Assembly: GCF_014199525.1 (NCBI RefSeq)
Contig: NZ_JACHNU010000008.1
Span: 124,001 to 188,000, forward strand
DNA length: 64,000 bases
DNA from: Conexibacter arvalis
GTDB taxonomy: Bacteria > Actinomycetota > Thermoleophilia > Solirubrobacterales > Solirubrobacteraceae
Direction of reading: 5' to 3'
The notes below the pieces were generated by a model, which was given only the letters and a program-made list of their open reading frames with translations, was not told the origin of the DNA and ran no database searches. The translations under genes and the position numbers were made by a program. Shown here in pieces: positions 50,352 through 59,477 of the stretch (position 1 is its first letter; each line of letters opens with the position of its first letter).

Positions 50352-52097
50352 ATGGCCCGCGGCAGAACGACGATCGCCGAGCAGTTCGTCGAAGTCCTGC
50401 GCGACACCGGCGTCGAGCGGATCTACGGCCTCGTCGGCGACTCGCTCAACCCGATCGTCGACGCGGTCCGGCGCACCGACGGGATCGACTGGGTCCACGT
50501 CCACAACGAGGAGTCCGCGGCCTTCGCCGCCGGCGCCGAGGCGCAGCTGACCGGCAGGCTGGCGGTCTGCGCCGGCAGCTGCGGCCCCGGCAACACCCAT
50601 CTGATCCAGGGTCTGTACGACGCCCACCGCAGCGGCGCGCCGGTGCTCGCGCTCGCGTCGCACATCCCCTCCGACCAGGTCGGGACGCTCTTCTTCCAGG
50701 AGACCCACCCCGAGCGGCTGTTCCAGGAGTGCAGCCACTACTGCGAGCTGATCTCCCAACCGGGGCAGATGCCGCGCGTGCAGCGGATCGCGATCCAGAC
50801 GGCGCTCGGCAAGGGCGGCGTCTCGGTGCTCGTGCTGTCGGGCGACGTCGCCGACGAGGAGGCGGCGCGTCCGACCGGGCACAGCGCGATCGCCGCCCCG
50901 GCCGCCACCGTCGTGCCGGGCGAGGAGCAGGTCCGCGCGCTCGCCGACGCGATCGACGCGGCCCACAGCGTCACGCTCTTCTGCGGCGCCGGCGTCCGCG
51001 ACGCCCACGCCGAGGTGATGGAGCTGGCGGGGAAGGTCCTCTCCCCCGTCGGCCACGCGCTCGGCGGCAAGGAGTGGATCCAGTTCGACAACCCCTACGA
51101 CGTCGGCATGAGCGGCCTGCTCGGCTACGGCGCCTGCTTCGAGGCGTGCAACGAGGCAGACCTGCTGATCCTGCTCGGTACCGACTTCCCCTACGACAGC
51201 TTCCTGCCGCAGCGGCGCACCGCCCAGGTCGACCGCGACCCGTCGAAGCTCGGCCGCCGCACACTCGTCGAGGTGCCGGTCCACGGCGACGTCGCCGCGA
51301 CGATCCGCGCGCTGCTGCCGCTGATCGAGCAGAAGCGGGACCGCTCGTTCCTGGACCGGATGCTGAGAGCGCACGCCTCGAGACTGGAGCGGGTCGTCTC
51401 GGCGTACACGAGAGACGTCGAGCGCCACACGCCGATCCACCCCGAGTACGTCGCCGCCGTGCTCGACGAGGTCGCCGACGACGACGCCGTCTTCACCGTC
51501 GACACGGGGATGAACAACGTCTGGGCGGCGCGCTACCTGACCCCGAACGGACGCCGGCGCGTGATCGGCTCGTGGCGTCACGGGACGATGGCCAACGCGC
51601 TGCCGCAGGCGATCGGCGCGCAGATCTCCCATCCCGACCGGCAGGTGATCTCGCTGTCGGGCGACGGCGGGCTGGCGATGCTGATGGGCGAGCTGCTGAC
51701 GGTGAAGATCCACCGCCTGCCGCTGAAGATCGTGCTGTTCAACAACGCCTCGCTCGGGATGGTGAAGCTGGAGATGCTCGTCGGCGGCGTGCCCGACTGG
51801 CAGACCGACCACCCGGCGCACGACTTCTCCGCGATCGCCCAGGCGGCCGGCATCGACGCGATCCGGATCGAGGACCCGACGAAGGTCGGAGACGGCCTCG
51901 CCGACGGCCTGGCGCGGTCCGGTCCGACGCTGATCGAGGTCGTCACCGACGCCAACGCGCTCTCGATGCCGCCGAACATCACCGCGGCGCAGGTGAAGGG
52001 CTTCGCGCTGGCCGCGAGCAAGATGGTCGTCGAGGGCGGCGTCGGGCGGATGATCGACCTCGCCCGCTCGAACCTGCGCAACATCCCGCGGCCGTAG
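50352..52097 (+). CDS. poxB: Pyruvate dehydrogenase (quinone)/pyruvate oxidase-like ThDP enzyme
   Basis: Thiamine-diphosphate- and FAD-dependent enzyme of 581 residues that would decarboxylate pyruvate to acetate and pass electrons to quinone. The N-terminal PYR domain has VYGLVGDSLNPIVDAVRR-like sequence (IYGLVGDSLN) and the catalytic Glu in NEESAAFAAGAEAQLTGRLAVCAGSCGPGNTH. The FAD-type central domain follows. The PP domain has ISLSGDGGLAMLMGELLTVKIHRLPLKIVLFNN, the ThDP-binding GDG-N motif. Sequence style fits PoxB rather than acetolactate synthase, but the C-terminal quinone-binding segment was not verified. Confidence 0.88.
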   Translation: MARGRTTIAEQFVEVLRDTGVERIYGLVGDSLNPIVDAVRRTDGIDWVHVHNEESAAFAAGAEAQLTGRLAVCAGSCGPGNTHLIQGLYDAHRSGAPVLALASHIPSDQVGTLFFQETHPERLFQECSHYCELISQPGQMPRVQRIAIQTALGKGGVSVLVLSGDVADEEAARPTGHSAIAAPAATVVPGEEQVRALADAIDAAHSVTLFCGAGVRDAHAEVMELAGKVLSPVGHALGGKEWIQFDNPYDVGMSGLLGYGACFEACNEADLLILLGTDFPYDSFLPQRRTAQVDRDPSKLGRRTLVEVPVHGDVAATIRALLPLIEQKRDRSFLDRMLRAHASRLERVVSAYTRDVERHTPIHPEYVAAVLDEVADDDAVFTVDTGMNNVWAARYLTPNGRRRVIGSWRHGTMANALPQAIGAQISHPDRQVISLSGDGGLAMLMGELLTVKIHRLPLKIVLFNNASLGMVKLEMLVGGVPDWQTDHPAHDFSAIAQAAGIDAIRIEDPTKVGDGLADGLARSGPTLIEVVTDANALSMPPNITAAQVKGFALAASKMVVEGGVGRMIDLARSNLRNIPRP

Positions 52098-52134
52098 CGG
52101 CTCGATAGGCTGCCCGGCCCGCCACCGGCCCGCC

Positions 52135-53112
52135 ATGTCGAACCCCGCCCCCATCCCGCTCATCCTCGACGTCGACACCGGCATCGACGACGCGCTCGCG
52201 CTGCTGTTCGCGGCCGGCAGCGCGGAGGTCGAGCTGGTCGGCGTGACGACCGTCGCGGGAAACGTCGAGCTCGCGCATGTCACGCGCAACACGCTCGCGG
52301 TGCTGGAGCTGGCCGGGCGCGGCGAGGTCGAGGTCGCCGCCGGCGCCGCGGCGCCCCTCTGCAGACCGCTCACCCCCACGCCGGAGACGCACGGGCCGGA
52401 GGGGATCGGGCGCGCGACCGTCCCGCCGCCGGTGGCGCGGCCGTCGGAGCGGAGCGCGGCGCGGCTGATCGTCGAGCAGGCGCGCGCCCGGCCGGGCGAG
52501 ATCACGCTCGTCGCGCTCGGGCCGCTGACGAACGTCGCCGCCGCCGTGCTGTGGGAGCCGGAGCTGCCGCGGCTGCTGAAGCGGCTGGTGGTGATGGGCG
52601 GCACCTTCAGAGAGGCCGGCAACACGACCCCCGTCACCGAGTGGAACATGACCGTCGACCCGGAGGCGGCCGCCTGCGTGCTGCGGCGGTTCGGCCGCGA
52701 CGGCGCCCCGCTCCCGCTGCTGATGGGGCTCGACGTGACGCAGACCGCGGCGATCCTCCCCCACCACCTCGCCGCCCTGCGCGCGCGGGCGGGAGACGGC
52801 CCGCTGGTGCGGTTCGTCGAGGACGCGCTCGGCTTCTACTTCGACTTCCACGAGCGGTACGACGGGTTCCGCGGCGCCCACGTCCACGACCCGTTCGTCG
52901 TCGGCAGCGTGCTCGACCCGGGGCTCCTGTCGGCCCGTCGGACGCTCGCGGTCGGGATCGAGCTCGGCGGCGAGCGGACCGCCGGCATGACCTTCGCCGA
53001 CTGGAAGGGCACCGGCGGCGAGCCGCCCAACTGCGAGGTCCCCTTCCGCGGCGAGGGCGGCGCGTTCGTCGAGCGCCTCGTCGACCGGCTCGTCGCGCTC
53101 GCCGCGCGCTGA
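52135..53112 (+). CDS. Inosine-uridine preferring nucleoside hydrolase
   Basis: Cleaves the N-glycosidic bond of nucleosides; 325 residues. The calcium/ribose motif LILDVDTGIDDALALLFAA is at the N-terminus. TTVAGNVELAHVTRNTLAVLEL, ITLVALGPLTNVAAAV, VVMGGTFREAGNTTPVTEWNMTVDPEAA and HVHDPFVVGSV complete the IU-NH pattern, with the Asp and His residues of the active site. It starts 37 bases after the poxB stop on the same strand and may be cotranscribed. Confidence 0.93.
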   Translation: MSNPAPIPLILDVDTGIDDALALLFAAGSAEVELVGVTTVAGNVELAHVTRNTLAVLELAGRGEVEVAAGAAAPLCRPLTPTPETHGPEGIGRATVPPPVARPSERSAARLIVEQARARPGEITLVALGPLTNVAAAVLWEPELPRLLKRLVVMGGTFREAGNTTPVTEWNMTVDPEAAACVLRRFGRDGAPLPLLMGLDVTQTAAILPHHLAALRARAGDGPLVRFVEDALGFYFDFHERYDGFRGAHVHDPFVVGSVLDPGLLSARRTLAVGIELGGERTAGMTFADWKGTGGEPPNCEVPFRGEGGAFVERLVDRLVALAAR

Positions 53113-53143
53113 GCGGCCGCTCCCCCACGGTGGCTCGGCCGCT
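53112..53143. terminator. Bidirectional hairpin between convergent genes
   Basis: Arms AGCGGCCG (53112-53119) and CGGCCGCT (53136-53143) enclose a 16-base loop. It fills the gap between the nucleoside hydrolase stop and the stop of the convergent exported-protein gene. Confidence 0.45.
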
Positions 53144-54044
53144 ATCTGTCGCCGTTGAGCAGGATCGCGTCGTCGCCGGCGACGTCGATCAGCGGCGCGC
53201 CCTGGAGCTTGACGCGGAGGTTGCCGGTCAGCGGGCCGGTCGCGAAGGGGCCGCCGCCGCCGTTCGATCTGAACAGGCCGGTGCCGGTGAAGGCGCCGGC
53301 TCCCTTGACGGTCGCGCGCGCACCGCCGTCGGAGGCCGACAGCAGGTTGGAGCCGCCGGCCCGGACGATCGTCGCGCTGCTGACGGTCGCGCGGCCGGCC
53401 CGCTCGGGCGCGCCGGCGCGGGTCAGCGTCAGGTCGCGCTTGGTCGCCATGAACGAGTAGTTGACCCCGTCGCGCTCGAGCGTCAGCATCAGCCGCATCT
53501 GGTCGTCCTGACCGTCGCCGCCGTCGCCGTCGCCGCCGTCGCCGCGGCGTCTGTCGCTCGTTCTGTCGCACCTGATCGAGCCGCCGACGCTCGTCTGCGA
53601 CGGCAGCGATCTGATCGTCACCAGCTTGCCGTTGGGCAGCCGCAGCCGCAGTCTCCCGACGAGCGCGCCCTTGTGCGTCGTGCCGGGCTTGCCGGTGCAG
53701 CCTCTCGGCACCTTGCGGCTGCGGTCGGCGCTGGCGTTGCGGAGTCTGAGGTCGACGTCGCCGCGTCTGCCGAAGGCGCCCTTGATCGTCGCCTTGCCGG
53801 GTCTGACGACCACTCTCACGCCTCTGGTGACGTGAAGCGTGTCCATCTGCCCGTTGGCGACGGTCCCGCGGTCGACGACGATCGTCAGCGAGTCTCTCTT
53901 GGCGTCGACGGCGGAGAGCATCACGGAGTAGCCGCCGGCGACCTTCACCGGCCCGCCGCTGACGGTGCCGGCCGCCTGTGCCGCGGCGGGAAGGGCCAGC
54001 GTCGCGGCGAGCGCGCCGGCCAGGATGATGCGCGAACGTTTCAT
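53142..54044 (-). CDS. Exported protein of unknown function
   Basis: I do not recognise the family. The 300-residue product has a clear signal peptide (RIILAGALAATLALPAAAQAA). Beta-rich, repeated short motifs follow: KVAGGYSVMLSAVDAKRDSLTIVV, IKGAFGRRGDVDLRLRN and LVGRLRLRLPNGKLVTIRSLP. A Gly/Asp-rich linker (GGDGDGGDGQDDQ) separates a second beta-rich part (VKGAGAFTGTGLFRSNGGGGPFATGPLTGNLRVKLQG). Arginine is mostly AGA or CGC. It lies 44 bp downstream of the RTX-like gene and may be cotranscribed with it. Confidence 0.7.
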   Translation of the reverse strand: MKRSRIILAGALAATLALPAAAQAAGTVSGGPVKVAGGYSVMLSAVDAKRDSLTIVVDRGTVANGQMDTLHVTRGVRVVVRPGKATIKGAFGRRGDVDLRLRNASADRSRKVPRGCTGKPGTTHKGALVGRLRLRLPNGKLVTIRSLPSQTSVGGSIRCDRTSDRRRGDGGDGDGGDGQDDQMRLMLTLERDGVNYSFMATKRDLTLTRAGAPERAGRATVSSATIVRAGGSNLLSASDGGARATVKGAGAFTGTGLFRSNGGGGPFATGPLTGNLRVKLQGAPLIDVAGDDAILLNGDR

Positions 54045-54088
54045 CGCTCTCTCGATCTCGGTTTGGATGCGTCGTCTCCGCTCGCGCG

Positions 54089-55747
54089 CTATCTGCGGGC
54101 GACGACGACGCCGAAGCTCTTGCGGACGGTCTTCTTGCCGACTCTGAGCGACACGGCGACCGTGGCCCGGCGGGCGCGTCTCAGCGCCGTCCGGGCGCGC
54201 GGCGGCAGCGCCAGCCGCACGACCGCGGCGCGGCCGGCTGGGACGGTCACCGTCCGCCGTCCGAGCGCGATCGCCTTGCGGCCCTTGCCGATCGACGCCG
54301 TGACGGTGACGCGCGTCTTTCTGGACGCGACCAGCGTGCCGAGCGTGAGGCGCTTGCGCTTCAGCTCGACCTGCTGCTTGACGGCCGCGCCCCTTCTGCC
54401 GTTGCCGACCAGCAGTCGCACCGCGCCGAGCCGCATCCGCACCTTGCCGGTCGGGAGCTTCGCTCCGCCCGGCGCGGGGACCGTGCCGGCACCGCCGCCG
54501 CCTCCGCCTCCTCCGCCGCCGCTCCCGCCTCCGCCGCCCGGCGGCGCCACGACGCTCACCGTGCCGCAGGCGCCAGGCCCGGAGGTGGCGACCGGGTCGA
54601 CCGCGTCGACGATCGCGACGTCGCCGGCCTGGTCGCCCAGGACCTGGCAGAAGATCAGCGTGTCGGCCTCGCCGTCGGCCGCCTCGATCCGGTCGAACGG
54701 GCTGCGCAGGGAGAAGCCGCAGGTCGACGTCGGGCCGGCGTCGGAGTAGAAGGTGTCGGCGCCGGGGCCGCCGATCAGCGTGTCGGTCATGCAGCCGCCG
54801 GTCAGCTCGTCGTCGCCGGGGCCGCCGTCGACGACGTCGTCGCCGTCGTCGCCGGAGATCCGGTCGTTGCCGCCGAGGCCGCTGATCCGGTCGTCGCCGT
54901 CGCCGCCCCAGAGGATGTCGTCGCCGGGCGAGCCGACGATCACGTCGTCGCCGGCGCTGCCGCCGACCGTCTCGATGTCCGGATGGATGTTGTCGGCCTC
55001 GCCGGCCATCCCGTCGTCGGCGATCCCGTCGAGCGTGATCGTGACCGGGTCGGCGCGATGGAAGTAGCTGAAGCTGTCGTTGCCGGGGCCGCCGATGTAG
55101 GTGTCGTTGCCCTTCAACGACGCCGGATAGCCGAAGCCGACGTACTGCTCGAACTGATCGTCGCCGGCGCCGCCGTCGAGGTGGTCGTCGCCGCCCGGCC
55201 CCGAGCTGCCGAAATCTCCGTTGAGGATGTCGTTCCCGTCCTGCCCGTGGATCCGATCGTCGCCGTCGCGACCGGTGAGCTGGTCGTCGCCCGGGCCGCC
55301 GTGGATCACGTCGTTGCCGCTGGTGCCGTCGATCCGGTCGTTCCCCGCGCCGGCGTCGATCTCGACCGGGACGGTGAAGGGGGCCTCGATGTCCTCGTAG
55401 ACGGTGACCAGGTCGTCGCCGTCGCCGAGCGTCGCGACGATCCGCTGCGGCCGCGGACATGCCCACAGGTCGGCTTCGATGCCGGCCGTGCAGACGGCCG
55501 CCGCCCCCGGCGTCAGCGTGCTCCCGTTCCAGCTCTTGACCTCGACGATCGCCGGGTCGACCGACCCGCCGCCGCCGTGGGAGAGCAGCAGGTCGTCGAC
55601 GCCCGGCGTGCCGGCGATCGTGAGCGTGGTGCCGTCGTGGTCGATCGTCGCGGCCTGCGCCGCGCCGACGCCGGCGAGCATGAGCAGCGCCGCCGCGAGC
55701 GCGGCGGCGCGGCCGCCGCGGCGTGCGAGGGATCTGGAGCAGAGCAT
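54089..55747 (-). CDS. Exported RTX-type calcium-binding repeat protein
   Basis: Secreted protein of 552 residues. After a signal peptide (LAAALLMLAGVGAAQAA) come two blocks of nonapeptide GGxGxDxUx repeats, about 130-200 and 265-330 (GGPGDDQLTGRDGDDRIHG; GSPGDDILWGGDGDDRISG), which fold as calcium-bound beta-rolls. A poly-Gly hinge near residue 420 leads to a C-terminal basic beta domain (KVRMRLGAVRLLV...VTVPAGRAAVVRLALPPRAR) that may contact the wall or a partner. No type I secretion genes are nearby and an ordinary signal peptide is present, as in many actinobacterial RTX-like proteins. Confidence 0.85.
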   Translation of the reverse strand: MLCSRSLARRGGRAAALAAALLMLAGVGAAQAATIDHDGTTLTIAGTPGVDDLLLSHGGGGSVDPAIVEVKSWNGSTLTPGAAAVCTAGIEADLWACPRPQRIVATLGDGDDLVTVYEDIEAPFTVPVEIDAGAGNDRIDGTSGNDVIHGGPGDDQLTGRDGDDRIHGQDGNDILNGDFGSSGPGGDDHLDGGAGDDQFEQYVGFGYPASLKGNDTYIGGPGNDSFSYFHRADPVTITLDGIADDGMAGEADNIHPDIETVGGSAGDDVIVGSPGDDILWGGDGDDRISGLGGNDRISGDDGDDVVDGGPGDDELTGGCMTDTLIGGPGADTFYSDAGPTSTCGFSLRSPFDRIEAADGEADTLIFCQVLGDQAGDVAIVDAVDPVATSGPGACGTVSVVAPPGGGGGSGGGGGGGGGGAGTVPAPGGAKLPTGKVRMRLGAVRLLVGNGRRGAAVKQQVELKRKRLTLGTLVASRKTRVTVTASIGKGRKAIALGRRTVTVPAGRAAVVRLALPPRARTALRRARRATVAVSLRVGKKTVRKSFGVVVARR

Positions 55748-55801
55748 GGCTTCGACGCTGCCACAGGCGGCGCACCGCCGCGACCCGCGCCACCCCGGAG
55801 A

Positions 55802-58609
55802 TCACCCCGGGGTTTCGGCGCCGGCCGACCGCTCGAGCGCCGCCGGCAGCGCCGCGCGCGAACGGACGCGCAGCTTCGAGTAGACGTGGCCGAGGTGGTA
55901 CTCGACCGTCTTGCGGGTGACCCACAGCGCCTCGGCGATCTGGCGGTTGGTCAGCCCGTCGGCGGCCAGCTCGGCGACCCGGCGCTCGCTCGGGGTCAGC
56001 GACTCGACCCCGCTGATCCGCTCCCGCCGCGGCCGCGCCCCGCTCGCCTCCAGCTCGGCGCGGACCTCGCGCGCCAACCGCGCCGACTCGGTGCGGCTGG
56101 CGGCGTCGAGCGCCGCGCGCAGCGTCTCGCGCGCCTCCTCCAGCTCGCCGCGGCGGCGAAGCGTCGCGCCCAGCGCCAGCAGCGCGCGGCCGTGCTCGAG
56201 CCGCAGCGGCGAGGCGGCCAGCGCGGCGACCGCCTCGCGCAGGGTCGCCAGCCGCTCCCTCCCCTCCTGGGCGAGCGCGCGCACCCGCAGCGTCGCGCCG
56301 AGCGCGCCGATCGCCCCGGCCCCGCGGGCGGCGGCGACGTCGTGGTCGATCAGCTCGCGCGCCTCCTCGGCGCGACCGCTGCCGGCCAGCAGCTCGGCCA
56401 GCCGCATCCGGCCGCGCGCGGCCGCCGGCGCGCGCCAGCCGCGGCGGTCGAGGATCTCGACGACCCGGCGCAGGTCGCGCTCGGCCTCGCCGTGGCGCTC
56501 GGCGGCGGCGCGCGTCATCCCGCGCGCCGTCAGCGCGAAGACCTCGACGAAGGTCCCCTCGGCGGCGCCGAGCGGGCGGTCGATCACCGCCTCGGCCTCC
56601 TCGACCCGGTCGAGCAGGACGAGGCTCTCGGCGACGATCGCCGCGACCGCCGCGACCGACACCGGCACGCCGGCCTCCAGCACTCCCTCGTAGCCGGCCT
56701 GCGCATGGGCGAGGCCGCGCGCGACCGAGCCGAAATCGCGGTGCCAGTAGGCCCACGACTGGTCGACGAAGGCGCCGGCGGTCCGCAGGCCGCGCTCGCG
56801 CACGACGCGGTCGCCCTCGAGCAGCAGCCGCCGCGCCGGCTCGGGCCGCTCGGCGAAGCGCAGCGCGTGCGTCAGCAGGCTCCAGGTCGAGCCGCCCGGA
56901 CCGACCTCGCGCAGCAGCGCGCCGTCGGCGGCGGCCCGCTCGGCGAGCGCGGCGACCTCCGCGACCGGCTGGCCGGCGAGCGCCTCCTCGGAGGCGAGGT
57001 GGGCCAGCTCGGCGGCCGACGGGTCGCGCGCGGCGCGGATCGCCTCGTAGCGGGCGAGGCGCGGCTCGGCGAGCGCGTCGACGAAGCAGAGCGCCTCCAG
57101 CTCGGCGGCCTCCAGCCGCAGCCGCTCGCCGCGGTCGCCGGCCTGGGCGCGGGCCTGATCGATCTCCGCGAAGGCGGCGACCGGGTCGCTGAGCAGCAGG
57201 ACGGTGCCGAGCGCCGCCCGCCCGCGCGCCTCCTCGTCGCGCTCCAGCCCGGCGGTCAGCGCCTCGCGCATCCGCGCCGGCCCCTCCGGCAGCAGCATCC
57301 GCAGCTCGAGCTCGGCCAGCTCCAGCAGCAGGCGCGGGCGGTCGGGCAGCTCGGCGTCCTCGGCGAGCGCCCGTCGCAGCAGCTCGACGGCGGTGCCGGT
57401 CGCGCCCTCCGCGGCCGCCTCCCGCGCCGCGGCGCGCAGGTCGGCGACCGCGCCGGGGTCGCGGGCGGGCGCAGTCGCCAGCCAGTGGAGCGCGACCTCG
57501 GCCGGCCGCGCGCCGCGCTCGCGCAGGCGGGCGGCGGCGAGGCGGTGGAGCCGGTCGCGCTCGGCGTGGGGCATCGCCGAGGCGACGGCCGAGCGCACCA
57601 GCGGATGGACGTATCGCCAGCCGCCGGACGCGACGAGCTGGAGGTCGGCGAGGTCGGCGAGCGCCGCGCGCGTCGCGGCGAGGTCGAGCCCGGCGAGGGC
57701 GACGACGTCGTCCAGCCGCGCCCGCTCGCCGGCGACCGCCGCCGCGCGCGCGACCGCCGTCGCGTCCGGGTCGAGGCGCGCGAGGCGGCGCACGACCGTC
57801 GGCGCGACGCCGGGCGCCGCCAGCTCGGGCAGCCGCTCGGCCTCCTCCGCGCGGCCGCGCAGCCCGTTGGCGGCCGCCTCCCGCGCCAGCAGCGACAGCA
57901 GCAGCGGGTTGCCGCCGGTCGCCCGCCAGGCGGCGTCGCGAAAGCGCTCGGAGGGCGGCCCGGCGAGCGCGTCGGCGAGCATCGCGCCGGCCGCCGGCGC
58001 GCTCAGCGGCGCCGGCTCGACCGTCGCGCAGGCAGGCGCTGCGCGCAGCGCCGCCAGCAGCTCGACCGGCGCGCCCGGCTCCTCGGGGCGGAGCGTGCAG
58101 ACGGTCAGCACCGGCAGCCCGTCGATCCGGCGGCCGAGGAACTCGAGCAGCCGCAGCGACGCCGGGTCGGCCCAGTGGAGGTCGTCGACGCACAGCACCA
58201 GCGGCCGCTCGTCGGCGAGGTTGGCGATCAGCCAGTGGAGGCCGTTGAGGACGCCGTACTCCGGGTCGCCGTCAACTGCCGCGGCGCCGAACAGCGCCTC
58301 AGCGCGCCGTGCCGCGCCGGCGAAGAGGCGCTCGCGCCGCTGCTCGTCGCAGGCGCGCACGACCGGCTCCAGCAGCTGGTGGACGATCCCGAAGCCGAAG
58401 CCGCGGTCGAGCTCGGAGGCGCGCGCCGGCAGCACGAGCCCCTCGCGCCGCCGCGCGATCTCGGCGGCGGCCTCCAGCAGCGCGGTCTTGCCGATCCCGG
58501 CCGGACCGGAGATCAGGCAGGTCGCGCCCTGCCCGGCGCGGGCCCGCTCGACCGCCTCGCCCAGCGCCGCGACCGCGTCGTCGCGCTCCAGCAGCCCGCT
58601 CCCCCTCAC
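55802..58609 (-). CDS. Large LuxR-family regulator with N-terminal AAA ATPase
   Basis: STAND/LAL-type transcriptional regulator of 935 residues. The ATPase begins at GLLERDDAVAALGEAV, with Walker A GPAGIGKT (35-42) and Walker B-like RPLVLCVDDLHWADPASL. A long TPR-like helical region follows. The C-terminal LuxR helix-turn-helix reads LTPSERRVAELAADGLTNRQIAEALWVTRKTVEYHLGHVYSKL. The start is set at GTG 58609: TACGAT lies seven bases upstream, fitting a leaderless promoter; a TTG at 58657 in the same frame would lie at the palindrome edge. No AGA arginine codon was noticed despite its many arginines. Confidence 0.9.
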   Translation of the reverse strand: MRGSGLLERDDAVAALGEAVERARAGQGATCLISGPAGIGKTALLEAAAEIARRREGLVLPARASELDRGFGFGIVHQLLEPVVRACDEQRRERLFAGAARRAEALFGAAAVDGDPEYGVLNGLHWLIANLADERPLVLCVDDLHWADPASLRLLEFLGRRIDGLPVLTVCTLRPEEPGAPVELLAALRAAPACATVEPAPLSAPAAGAMLADALAGPPSERFRDAAWRATGGNPLLLSLLAREAAANGLRGRAEEAERLPELAAPGVAPTVVRRLARLDPDATAVARAAAVAGERARLDDVVALAGLDLAATRAALADLADLQLVASGGWRYVHPLVRSAVASAMPHAERDRLHRLAAARLRERGARPAEVALHWLATAPARDPGAVADLRAAAREAAAEGATGTAVELLRRALAEDAELPDRPRLLLELAELELRMLLPEGPARMREALTAGLERDEEARGRAALGTVLLLSDPVAAFAEIDQARAQAGDRGERLRLEAAELEALCFVDALAEPRLARYEAIRAARDPSAAELAHLASEEALAGQPVAEVAALAERAAADGALLREVGPGGSTWSLLTHALRFAERPEPARRLLLEGDRVVRERGLRTAGAFVDQSWAYWHRDFGSVARGLAHAQAGYEGVLEAGVPVSVAAVAAIVAESLVLLDRVEEAEAVIDRPLGAAEGTFVEVFALTARGMTRAAAERHGEAERDLRRVVEILDRRGWRAPAAARGRMRLAELLAGSGRAEEARELIDHDVAAARGAGAIGALGATLRVRALAQEGRERLATLREAVAALAASPLRLEHGRALLALGATLRRRGELEEARETLRAALDAASRTESARLAREVRAELEASGARPRRERISGVESLTPSERRVAELAADGLTNRQIAEALWVTRKTVEYHLGHVYSKLRVRSRAALPAALERSAGAETPG

Positions 58610-58656
58610 GCCTGGATCGTAACCAGCCCGTTCGGGAACGCGGCGGGCGGCGATCA

Positions 58657-58695
58657 ATGGCGGTCTGTACAGGACTGTCCTGTACAGACCGCCAT
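58657..58695. repeat. Perfect 39-bp palindrome (19-bp arms)
   Basis: The arm ATGGCGGTCTGTACAGGAC, a single T, and its exact reverse complement form a 39-bp palindrome. It lies eight bases after the stop of the ABC permease gene and 48 bases before the LuxR-type gene start, both on the minus strand. It could be a strong U-less terminator for the ABC operon or an operator (inner TGTACA-N9-TGTACA) near the LuxR promoter. CGAT also flanks both sides. Confidence 0.8.
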
Positions 58696-58703
58696 CGATC
58701 GGC

Positions 58704-59477
58704 TCAGCCGTCGTCCTCCCACGTGACGACGAGGCGCTCGACGATGCCGATCAGGGCGAACAGGAGCAGCGCGAACAGCGAGGCGACGATCATCGTCGAA
58801 TAGAGCAGCGGCGTCTGGAAGTTGTAGGTCGCGTTGATGATCAGGTAGCCGAGCCCCTCGTCGGCGCCGATCCACTCGGCGACGATCGCGCCGATCACCG
58901 CCGAGGTCGAGGCGATCTTCAGCGCGGTGAAGAGGAACGGGAGCGCGGCGTAGGTGCGCGCCCGCCAGAACAGGTCGGCCTTCGACGCCGACATGACGCG
59001 GAACAGCTCGACCGTCTGCGGGCTGATCGCGTTGAAGCCGCGCACCATGTTGACCAACGTCGGGAAGAGCGTCATCAGCGCCGCGATCACCACCTTCGGC
59101 GCCATCCCGTTGCCGAGCATCAGCACCAGCACCGGCGCGACCGCGACGAGCGGCAGCGTCTGGACGAAGACGGCGACCGGGAAGAAGCTGCGCTCGACCG
59201 TCCTGCTGTGGACGAAGACGATCGCGATCGCGATCGCGAGCACGTTGCCGATCGCGAAGCCGAGCAGCGCCTCCTGCGCCGTCGGCCAGAGGTTGTCCAT
59301 CAGCAGCCCGAAGTCGCCGGTCAACGACCTCCAGACGTCGCCCGGCGGCGGCACGACGTACGGCGCGACGTCGAAGACGGTCACGACCGCCCACCACAAC
59401 GCGATCCCGCCCGCGATCCCGCTCAGCGCGACGAGGCCGCGGGCGAGCGCGCCGCGCAGGTCGGCCGCGCTCCTCAT
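58704..59477 (-). CDS. ABC transporter permease, SsuC/TauC/ThiX type
   Basis: Membrane subunit of a nitrate/sulfonate/thiamine-precursor-type importer; 257 residues with six helices. The family features are a VPPPGDVWRSL start to the mature domain and the EAA loop FRVMSASKADLFWRARTYAALPFLFTALKIASTSAVIGAIVAEWIG. The ATG overlaps the ATPase stop (ATGA). It is the last gene of a three-gene operon, followed by the 39-bp palindrome. Confidence 0.92.
   Translation of the reverse strand: MRSAADLRGALARGLVALSGIAGGIALWWAVVTVFDVAPYVVPPPGDVWRSLTGDFGLLMDNLWPTAQEALLGFAIGNVLAIAIAIVFVHSRTVERSFFPVAVFVQTLPLVAVAPVLVLMLGNGMAPKVVIAALMTLFPTLVNMVRGFNAISPQTVELFRVMSASKADLFWRARTYAALPFLFTALKIASTSAVIGAIVAEWIGADEGLGYLIINATYNFQTPLLYSTMIVASLFALLLFALIGIVERLVVTWEDDG

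Noticed and set aside
53142-58193. A 1,683-codon minus-strand open frame
   Set aside because: It joins the real gene at 53142-54044 with out-of-frame readings of the RTX and LuxR genes; composition is Arg/Ala-rich without protein-like motifs upstream of the signal peptide at 54044.
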